Positions 49,486 to 59,000 of a stretch of 64,000 nucleotides of DNA are shown piece after piece. Position 1 is the first letter of the stretch. Each line of letters begins with the position of its first letter. The stretch lies in IMG/VR virus record IMGVR_UViG_3300029922_000007, positions 62,001 to 126,000 of that record, one strand, 5' to 3'. The notes beneath the pieces were generated by a model, which was not told the origin of the DNA, searched no databases, and worked only from the letters and a program-made list of their open reading frames with translations. The stretch is from a virus. The position numbers were made by a program, and so were the translations under genes.

Positions 49486-50736
49486 GTGGGAGTAAGTAGG
49501 ATATCTGATAAACAACATTACGAAAACTTAAAAGATTGTGTTGAAAAACGCGGTGGTAAGCTAGTATCTGAAAAATACTTAGGATCTAGAATAAAGCTAA
49601 CCATAGACTGCGGTAAGGGGCACGAATGGGACTCTATACCCCGAAATATAATCGTTCTGAAGTCTTGGTGTCCGTTTTGCGCTAAAACCAGAACTCCTGG
49701 GATTGAAGGTATGCAGGAATTGGCTCAAGGTCAGAATCTTGTGTGCTTAAATAAATTTAAAAAGGGGGAAGAAAACACTTTTCAGTGGAAATGTTTGTTG
49801 TGTGGCGACACCTTCATAAGAAGGTTGAGCCATATTAGAAGCAGACCCGGTTGTTCCAATTGTAAGGCTAGAAATTTAGGCGAAAGGGTTTGTAGGCTAT
49901 CTTTTGAGGCAATCTTTGAATCGAAATTCCCCAATACACACATGTCATGGCTTATAAACAATAACGGAAATACGCTAACCCTAGATGGGGTTAATACCGA
50001 TCTTAAGATAGCATTTGAGCATCAAGGAGAACAGCATTTTAAATTTAAAAAACACTTTCATAGAAAGGAAGGCGCTCTAGAAGATATTATACGGAGGGAT
50101 AATTTGAAGATTAAGCTTTGTGAGGAAAATGGATATAAATTAGCAATAGTGCCAGACCTAATCTGTGTAGGAAAAATATTTTCCTCTATAGAGTCAGGAC
50201 AATCCCTTATCCCCATTCCCGAACCGATTTTATTGGCCTGTAAGAACGCTGGAATAATACTACCAGACAGCGTAAGATCGATACTGTTGGACTTAAAGAA
50301 AATTACCGGAAAAGAAAGCGATCAAATACTGGAATCTCTCAAAATTCATGCAAAAAATGGTGGGTTTAGTATACCTGACTGTCTTATTTATAGCATGCAC
50401 GATACTCCAATAAAAGCTATTTGCTATAAGTGTGAGTACGAGTGGAACACAACACCTACAAGAATAAAAGTGGGAAAGGCGTGTCCTAGATGTGCTGGGA
50501 CGTTAAGGCTAGAAATAGGTTGGTTCAAACAAGAAGCGGAAAGGCGCGGCGATGTCCTTTTATCTACTCAGTACAACGGCCTATCGAGCTTTATCGAAGT
50601 AAAATGCGGCAAATGTAGCCATATTAGGAAAGTGCTAGCGCAAAGCTTTAGAAAGGGGCATGGTTGCAAAAAGTGTTCAGATAAAGAAGGCGCCAAGAAA
50701 AGATTAGCAAATCAGCTCAGGTCAAGAGGCCAATAA
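49486..50736 (+). CDS. Homing endonuclease, Vsr-like core flanked by treble-clef repeats
   Basis: 416 residues from GTG. TLTLDGVN (163-170) then IAFEHQGEQHF (175-185) is the Vsr/EDxHD core, but the expected first Glu is replaced by Thr165. Two zinc treble-clefs (CGKGHEW..CPFC and CLLCGDTF..CSNC) precede it, and two more (CYKCEYEW..CPRC, CGKC..CKKC) follow. It is related to the 31917 gene. It overlaps the tail-tube-like gene by 25 bp and has a hairpin-controlled start. Confidence 0.75.
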   Translation: MGVSRISDKQHYENLKDCVEKRGGKLVSEKYLGSRIKLTIDCGKGHEWDSIPRNIIVLKSWCPFCAKTRTPGIEGMQELAQGQNLVCLNKFKKGEENTFQWKCLLCGDTFIRRLSHIRSRPGCSNCKARNLGERVCRLSFEAIFESKFPNTHMSWLINNNGNTLTLDGVNTDLKIAFEHQGEQHFKFKKHFHRKEGALEDIIRRDNLKIKLCEENGYKLAIVPDLICVGKIFSSIESGQSLIPIPEPILLACKNAGIILPDSVRSILLDLKKITGKESDQILESLKIHAKNGGFSIPDCLIYSMHDTPIKAICYKCEYEWNTTPTRIKVGKACPRCAGTLRLEIGWFKQEAERRGDVLLSTQYNGLSSFIEVKCGKCSHIRKVLAQSFRKGHGCKKCSDKEGAKKRLANQLRSRGQ

Positions 50737-51143
50737 AGTACTTGGCCGATAAAAGAAAAGCTTACAGAGTAAACCCCCTTAGTCTGAACCGACTCAGAAA
50801 TATTCGATACTTGTGCCTTAGGAATTGACCAGATTGTCTCGCCGCTTTGGCGATCTTCGAGTCTAAGGCTGCAGTAATTTGTTGCGGCCAAATTCGAAAA
50901 TAAAGAGATCAAATTAGATCCCTGAAGTCCTCCGCTGTTGGTTATCCGCACTCCTTTACAGTTCCCCTTAACTACATTTTGTCCGCCAGTAGCTATTTCT
51001 TGCGGATAGGGAGAGTTGATCCCATAGATACTATAAGCGCCTTGATCCAACTCTATGGATACACTCTGAGTTATTGAAAAAATTTTATTGTTAACGTAGA
51101 GTCTACATCTAGCCCCAGTTATTACGAGCGATTGTTGCGCCAT
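50712..51143 (-). CDS. Tail-tube-like protein
   Basis: 143 residues, a beta-sandwich-type sequence (CRLYVNNKIFSITQSVSIEL, YGINSPYPQEIATGGQ, GVRITNSG, IWSIPKAQVSNISESV, VYSVSFSFIGQ) like phage tail-tube or related tail-terminator folds. AAGGAG precedes the ATG. It lies among baseplate genes. A tail-completion role is equally possible. Confidence 0.5.
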   Translation of the reverse strand: MAQQSLVITGARCRLYVNNKIFSITQSVSIELDQGAYSIYGINSPYPQEIATGGQNVVKGNCKGVRITNSGGLQGSNLISLFSNLAATNYCSLRLEDRQSGETIWSIPKAQVSNISESVQTKGVYSVSFSFIGQVLYWPLDLS

Positions 51144-51152
51144 ATGAACTCC

Positions 51153-53084
51153 TTATGGTCCGTAAACATAGTCAACTTCCGAGTAAACAGTTCCATATTT
51201 ACCCAATCCGATGTCGTTAGGATACAGGATCGTAAAATTTACCGTAACGCCAGCAGCCACAACCGAACCAATAATTGTTTGGCAGTAGGACCTAGCGTTC
51301 GCTGTGTCTGTGAGATATCCTTGATAGTAGGAGCCGTCGCTTGGCAAAACGATCGGCGCTTTAGAGGTAACCAAAAGAACCGAAGTTCCAACTGGATGAT
51401 CTTTTTGAATGAAATATGCTGGACTAACAAGAAGAGTCCCAGAACTTGGGGCAGCTATATAAGGAATGGGACCTTCCTGATTTTCTCCGCCATAGTCAAA
51501 AATAAAGTACCCGCTTGCGTCTGGGAATCCTACAGAAGACCCGACTGTAATGACGTGACTAGTCTCGCCGTTGACATCTTCTGTCAGGGTAGTGCTAGCG
51601 CCACCGATCGTAAAACCTTGGCTCGGATCAAAAATATAGGGTCCTAGCGTTATTGGCAAACTCGGTCCGGCATCTGCGATGGTAGTTGGATCGACCACAG
51701 TCATCGTAACGACGTTATCTACTACAGTATAGGTCAGAGTTGGAAGAACCGCACTAACAGCATCAAAAACCTTAGCGGCGACAGTGCCTGGCAAATCCTC
51801 GCTTCCAATATTGACTTCAATCCCAGTGTATCCATTTGGAGCAGGATCCGTATTTCCACCATCGACATTAAGCCAACCATAGTACTGGAACATCGACCCT
51901 AAATCGTCTATCAAATAGTAATCTGCTATACCGGTACTAGGATAGAAACTTCCTGCTTGCAGAACTAATTGTACCACGGGCTGTTCTGTAACCCCATGCA
52001 GGTGCATTGAACCGATCCTGCTTCTTTCGATTATCTTTGTTGTAGCGGGCAAAAATATCTGTAGGGTATTGGCCTGAACTTGATAAACTGCAGCATAGTA
52101 TTGCTTATTTAGGATAGTTTCTCTAACTGGTGTGTAGAATAAAACAGCAGTATCTGTTCCCTGCACTACAATTCCAGTACTTCCAAGTGGACTATAGATT
52201 TGAAAATACGCAATGTCTACAGCCCCACCTTGGGATGATATAATAGGATACGATCCTTCGTTACTAGAAGAAGCGAACCCTCCACCAAAAATATTCACGT
52301 ACTGCTGAGGTTCAACCACTCCAAGATTTGGGTCTGCTCCACCTGTCCAAGTAAATCTTAAATTCCCGCCTGGTTGTTGACTGATAGTCCACTGAGTTGA
52401 AAAATTGCCCCCAGCTGGGACTGTTGCACTAAATGAAAGTACGTTTTCTGCTCTACCACCTAAGACTGTAATGGAAGAAGAAGCTCCAATAGTGCTAGAT
52501 ACTAATTGAACATAGTTTCCATTGCCATCATTATTTACGATCGCACTACCAGAAACACCCAAACGGCTCAATCCAATAGAAATAGCGTTTGCGATTTCCT
52601 GCGCACTTGCTGCAGCGATACTAGTAAACTGACTTGCATGAAAAGTAACAGTACTGGTATTTGCGCCATCAAAGTTAACGATTAGGGTGTCGCCGTCTTG
52701 CAAATTATAGGGCTCTAAGTTTTGAGCGTTAGAGGTGGCTTTTACGAATTCATCGCCAAACACAATGTCCAGGATGTTATTGATTAGATCTCGTACTTGC
52801 TTTCTATTTTTAACTTGAATACCCAAAGCACTGAAGATGGTATCACTAAGCCCAATAGTAGGATCTCTGGTGATCCCATAGTTGGCCAAACGAAGGTCTA
52901 GAAAGGCTCCTTGGGCAGTACCGATATAGAGAGAATCGTTAACTGCAGCGGCTGAATTCACCAAATAAGTACTGCACGAGGATGCAATAGCATTAAGAAT
53001 TGCTGTAGTATTAGGCCCATTAATATATTGGCTAAGATACTGTCTTAACTTTTTATATTCTGTTGCTGTATCAGTGACTGCCAT
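51153..53084 (-). CDS. Baseplate-J-related structural protein
   Basis: 643 residues. AAVNDSLYIGTAQGAFLDLRLANYGITRD (about 45-73) resembles the N-terminal signature of baseplate J-like proteins (A-x-G-x-x-L-D-x-x-A-x-x-x-G-I-x-R), also present in the next gene. The rest is beta-rich and Ser/Gly-rich. It likely forms a baseplate wedge or spike ring. Confidence 0.6.
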   Translation of the reverse strand: MAVTDTATEYKKLRQYLSQYINGPNTTAILNAIASSCSTYLVNSAAAVNDSLYIGTAQGAFLDLRLANYGITRDPTIGLSDTIFSALGIQVKNRKQVRDLINNILDIVFGDEFVKATSNAQNLEPYNLQDGDTLIVNFDGANTSTVTFHASQFTSIAAASAQEIANAISIGLSRLGVSGSAIVNNDGNGNYVQLVSSTIGASSSITVLGGRAENVLSFSATVPAGGNFSTQWTISQQPGGNLRFTWTGGADPNLGVVEPQQYVNIFGGGFASSSNEGSYPIISSQGGAVDIAYFQIYSPLGSTGIVVQGTDTAVLFYTPVRETILNKQYYAAVYQVQANTLQIFLPATTKIIERSRIGSMHLHGVTEQPVVQLVLQAGSFYPSTGIADYYLIDDLGSMFQYYGWLNVDGGNTDPAPNGYTGIEVNIGSEDLPGTVAAKVFDAVSAVLPTLTYTVVDNVVTMTVVDPTTIADAGPSLPITLGPYIFDPSQGFTIGGASTTLTEDVNGETSHVITVGSSVGFPDASGYFIFDYGGENQEGPIPYIAAPSSGTLLVSPAYFIQKDHPVGTSVLLVTSKAPIVLPSDGSYYQGYLTDTANARSYCQTIIGSVVAAGVTVNFTILYPNDIGLGKYGTVYSEVDYVYGP

Positions 53085-53093
53085 AAATTTCCC

Positions 53094-56000
53094 TTATGTT
53101 AGTAACGATACACTTATATCACTAAGTTGAACGACGAATGCTTTTTGGCCAGTAGCTAATACAATTTCGTCATTGTTTACATTATATGCTGGACTCACCA
53201 TCACAACGCTGGTCACACCAGGGATCAGCCTTACAGTTTCCACGATAGAACTCAAGTCAATACTAACTCCCAAGGGATTCGATTCAATCAAGGAGTACAC
53301 TGAAGCTTGGATCTGCTGAGTAATCTGGCTGAACGAAACACCAATATTAGTTCTTATGGCCAAAGAAACTTTAACTCTGAAATCGAGAGGTTCTCTGATA
53401 AAAATATTAGTACCAGCCGCCGAGACTCCTGGGTAGCTGATTGGATCACGTGGATCGCCATAGATTACTCGATTTGATTCACCGATCAAACCCGTATCGT
53501 AGTTATACGAATCTATTCCAAGTCTAATCGTTGTTGGAAAGTTTAATTTTCCAAGTGCAGTCATAGTAACACCAGCGCTCAGATCGATTTTTTCATATTG
53601 GGCAGATGTATTGAAAACGATATCGTTAAAGCTGGTAGTTCCTGGCTCAGATGCAACATATGCAACCTGTTTATAGCCGGTGTACTTGATACCTTCTTGC
53701 ACAGAGAGAGATGAAAAATTACCAGCAACATTCGTATCGTATTGAGTAGAAATTACACCAGATACAACGACAGATGTTGGACTCAAAACCTGCAAGATAT
53801 TATAGGTTCCAGAATTGCCTGCTCCAAGAACGGTTCCATTAACGACAAACTTATCTCCGGGAACGGCAGCTTCGTATGGATAGAATTGAATCTGAGGACG
53901 ATCTACGGAGAAAGTTACAGATGAGATTCCAGACTGTACCACAGCGGAAGGATTAACGACCGTCAAGAATGGGGTTTGTCCGGTTTGAGTTACCACAAAG
54001 CTGAATGCGGCAGGCATCGAAACATCAACAGGAACATGGGTCGCGGCTGCAACAGTAGCAGTTACAGTAACGACATTCCCACTTACAGAATGGGTCATCA
54101 AGGCCAAAGCTGAAAGGGCAGTATTGGTCTTAGTGGCAACCGTAGCTGCCGTATCTGGAGTAACACCACCAACGACGGTCACTTCGATACCAGTAAAACC
54201 AGCAGGAGCCGGATCAGTATTTGAGCCACCAGATACATTATACCAAACGTAGTACTTATTAGCGTTTCCACCGTTCCAAATTTCGAAGTAGTCTCCAGGA
54301 CCAGTCGATGGGAAGGTTATAGCTGGGGGCATTGTAAATTGAACAATTTGTTGCTGTGAAGGTCCAGATTGTTTTACAGTGAAGCTTCCTTGATTTGGGG
54401 TAGAGAAACCGGTTCCAAAAGTAACCACATCGCCTGGTTGGGCAACCCCTAAGAATGGAGCAGTTCCAGTTCCAGTCCAACTGAGAGTTTCGATCCCTCC
54501 AGAAACAGAAACATTAAATACAGTAGTAGCATCGTATCCAGTAGAAATAGTACCTGCAGTGCAGGTTACTTCTTCTTCTACAGAGTTAGCATTTTCATAC
54601 CAAACACTATCGTTGTTTTCACGAATGACTCGATATTCACCTTGATTGAGGGGGCTGAAGGGGGAAGCTAAAATCATCGTGTCGCCTTCAGAAACAGATG
54701 ATGTAGCGGTGAAGTCTCCAGCTAGTACAATAGTCCCATTTTCAACTACTACGGATGGATTAGAAACGGTAAAGGACAATCCATCTGGAGATACTCCAGT
54801 TACAAAGAATGTCCCGTTATTGCCAGCGTTCGCCATCCTCGTAATGGTAATCAAGTCTCCAATAGAGAGACCGGCAAAGTTGGCATTGCCAGCAGGTCCA
54901 GGAGGGGCTGACTGTGTGTTAATGGTTGCTGTATCGCTTAAGGTAACCGCTGCAGTCAAGGCGATTAGGGACCCATTTACGATGCCGCCAAGAGTGTTGA
55001 TGATGCTTGCCTGAGCTACAATATTACCTTCAAAGGTTCCAGCACTTCCACTATTAATGGTAGCAGATGAACCCACAATCCAGAAGATGTCTGCTGCAGT
55101 AGCCCCACCAGTCAAAACCATAGTTGGAACCCCACCAGCTCCAGTTGTGAGGGTAGACGCCGCATAAATGATGTATTGTCCTGCACCATTAAAAGTCAGG
55201 GTTGCAGGACCCGATGTGGCCAAGTTAAACGTCCCGCTAGATTCCTTATAATTCCCAGGAGTCAAAACTACTCCATCGAGATCTGCAGAAATAGCAGTTC
55301 CGGCCAACCCAAGAGTTTGCATGCTAGTATATGCTGCTAGAGCATCATTTTGGGCGGTATTTGCTGCTGAGTTAGCCAAGTTAGTAGAGCCAGTAACGGT
55401 AAAAGTGCCGGTAACAGTAGATCCAGGATATTCACCCAAATTCCCATTAACTACGCTGGTTCCAACACTATTAGTGATGGCAGAAGATGCCAAGATCCCA
55501 TAGGTAGCTGCTGACGCTAAAGGGCTTGGAGGTGGGGTTGGAGTTGGAACAGAGGTGTACGTACCATCAGAAGATACGTTTACGGTCCAATTCCCAGTAT
55601 CGTTAAAATTCACTGAAGAGCTAAAGTCGGGAGAAGTTCCAACCCCATTCCAGCTAAGGCAGGTCAACAATCCTTGTTTTTCTACCCTGAAAGTATCTCC
55701 TACAACCCTAATACCGCTTCTAGGAGCGCCAAAGTAGAGTTGCGCAGTTTCTTGGTTCAGGAGTATGATCGTAGATTGTCCATCTATCGGCGTATTTTGT
55801 AGAACGGTAACACTCGTGTTATTGCTGATCCCCGTATCTTTCGTTTGATAGTTTGCCGCTTGGAGTCTGAACCATTGATCGCTAGCTACTGCTTGACTGG
55901 CGATGCTGTTAGCGGAGATGGACATCTCATTGTTACCAAGTAGCTCCCCAGAAGTCAATACTGGAACGACATATTCGTTACCACTTCCGCCTACGATTTG

Positions 56001-59000
56001 GATAGCTCCGACAGATCCCAATGTTTCCGTTGCGAGTTGGAGTTTGGTTCCACGATCGACCACTTCTACAGTTCCAACGGTAGTAAACCCAGTTACAGCC
56101 AAGATAGACCAAAGCCTTTGGACTTGATCCATAGTAGTTGGAATAAGTCTGACTTCATCTCCACTTGTAAAGAAGCTATAACCTGTATCGCTAGGGTAGG
56201 TAAGTGGTTCTTTAAGGGTAAATTGTGGATTTCCAGTAACGTTGGAGCTTGCAATCCAGTTAATCCCATCTTTTAGGAAGTAGAATGGATGTGTAAATCC
56301 GCTATCTTCGAAAGTACTCAAAGCGATAATGCCAGATCCAGTAGTTCCGCCGTCATTTACGATCGTGGAAGTAAAGTACTGTTTTAGATTTGCATTGATA
56401 TAGGTATTTATTTGTGCTGCCGTAGTTGGGGTTGCAATATAAAAAGTAATCCCGTTTAGAATGGTAGTAACTACTCCAGTTTGATTTACGGCGGTACCGG
56501 TTGGGACTTGAACACTAAAGGATGTAGAAGTTGGAGTAAATCCTACTGCAGAAGATACCTTGAATGTTCCAGTGTTTGCGATGTTAAATCCGGTCGATGA
56601 CAAGATCGTAACGTACTCTCCACCAGACAAGAACAGGGCTGGGTTGCCAGGACCGGAAAGGGTAAAGGCCGAGAAAGCAATCGTAGAATCGCCAGTTCCG
56701 GAAGTCTTGGTTAAGATTCCAGACGCAAGAGGCGGCCCACCAGCGCTCATTGCCGTTATCGTCGTACCAACAAGCGTAACCTTAGTCGCGGTGACAGTGA
56801 ACGTTTGGCCATTACTCGTATAGGTCGCGCCAATAGTTGCAGCGGCTGCCGTTGGGACAGTGAAAGTATACACTCCGTCCCAATTATAGGTTACTTGATC
56901 TGTCCCAGCAGTAGGGGTATTAGGGGTTACCGTTACGTTCCAAAGAGTGCTTGGCGCAATAGAAGATGCAATTGGTGCTCCGGACTGTAGGCCGATCGAA
57001 ACACTTACTTCATTGTTAGAAGTGACAGTAACCGTAGAATTAATGGGTTGATTGGCAGAAGTAGGGTAGACATAGGAAACATTTACCGCTTCACCGCTTC
57101 GGCCCCAAAGGGTGGACCTGATCAAAAGCGCTGTTTGAGCATTTGATCCCTGAAGTACAAATTTTGGTTGCAATAGGACCTTGAAGTTTGAGAAATCAAA
57201 GCCAGCAAAGTTTGTGGCAAAGGAAGCAGTAGGGCCAGCATCCACATCGTATGCGTTGAAACTATAATCGTTAGCGGGCCAAGTGCTGTTAACTATGGCT
57301 CTCCTGTAAAGAGGCATAGTATAGGTTTCGCCAGCAGTATTGTTGTCTACGATGGTAACTACCGTATCGTTATATCCAAAGTCGAGTGGGTTGGCCACAT
57401 AGTACCTATCAGCGATTCTAAGACGTCTAACGTTTGGATACTCTGGGAGGATGGTAATTGCGGTTCCAGAAGTTGCCCACATTTGAACATTTTCTTCAGA
57501 AGGCTGTTCGTCATCAATAAGGCCAGTTCCAGCAGTAGTAAGGGTGGTTCCAGCTATGATGGTGGTACCTACCGTGAAGAAAATTCCGTTGTTAGAATAC
57601 ACAGCCCCGGAAGTTGCGTTTGCAGAGGTAGTCGTAAAGACAAATTGTCCTGGAGCAGGCGATGTAAACGCAGAGAAAGTAATCGTTGAATCTCCGGTTC
57701 CAGAAACTTTGGTAAGAACTGGGGATCCAGAAGAAGGCTGTGAGTTGACTACTGCTGCAGCGCTTAAAGTTACAGCGGCAGTCAAGGCAATTAAAGATCC
57801 GTTAACTGTTCCGCCGAGGGTATTGGTGATGGAGGCCTGCGCTATGATGTTACCTTGGAAGGTTCCAATATTCCCGCTATTGATGGTAGCTGAGCTGCCT
57901 ACAATCCAGAAGATGTTCTTTGCTAAAGCCCCACCAGAGAGGACCATGGTTGGAACGCCACCAGCACCGGTAGTAAGGGTAGAAGCGGTGATAATGATGT
58001 ACTGTCCTGCCCCATTAAATGTAAGAGTTGCAGGACCAGAGGTAGCTAAAGTCGCTGCACCGGAAGAGAAGCTATATACGCCTGGAGTCAGGGTTTGACC
58101 GTCCAAGGCGGAAGGAATGACAGTCCCTGGAGCTTCTGCTGCCATGGTAGTATAAGCGGCCAAGGCGTCGTTTTGGGCGGTATGGGCCGCGCCATTAGCT
58201 AAGTTTGTAGCTCCAGTAACCGTAAAAGAACCGGTAACGGTAGAGCCAGGATATTCACCCAAGCTGCCGTTAACAGTGCTAGTCCCGACGCTATTGGTGA
58301 TAGCGGAAGCCGCCAAGATACCATAATCGGCGGCTGAAGCTAGTGGGCTCGTAGAAGGACCGCCAGTAAGAGAGGGCGAGCTACCATATGGGTTCAGGAA
58401 ATTGATAATTTCATTTGGACCGAATTGACTCAAAGATCTGGTGGACGTGAAGTTGGTTAGATATGTATCGATAGGTTCAGCATAGGAATCAGCACTGATC
58501 GTAGAATGAAAGAAAAGTGGTAATTCGGCAGTAGTAGCCTGGGTTTCATAGAACGCTACAAGGGCGTCCTGACTAGAGCTATTAGCCTGAGTGGTAAATC
58601 CAAGAGCTTGTCCTTCGGCATCAGCCGTAACAATGGTAAGCTCGCCTTCAGTATTGAGGGTGTTGGTAGTAACTACGATATTCGTATTGTCGAATACAGT
58701 GAAGGTGGCTTCGTCCGTTTGAGCTTGGAGTTCAGCGGCAATAACATCCAATGTACTGGTCCCAGACGTTACTTCGAACTTCTGAGGAACGTTGTTGGTT
58801 CTAACAACTACTAAACCCTGAACATAGAGGGCGTTCGTTACTGGAGTTACCAGGGCAGCTTCAGCGGCTGTGACCTTAATAGTCAGAACGGATCCGGTTG
58901 CGGAATGAACTCTTCCTTCAAGTTGGTCAGTATCGGGAATTTCGGCAGACCAAATGATGACGTAGTCTCCGGGAAGAACATTCGAAAATGAATTAGCTCC

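Noticed and set aside
57544-58098. A 184-codon + strand frame opposite the ice-binding-like domain
   Set aside because: It is the complement of repetitive coding sequence, and the - strand frame is one unbroken 2,746-residue protein.
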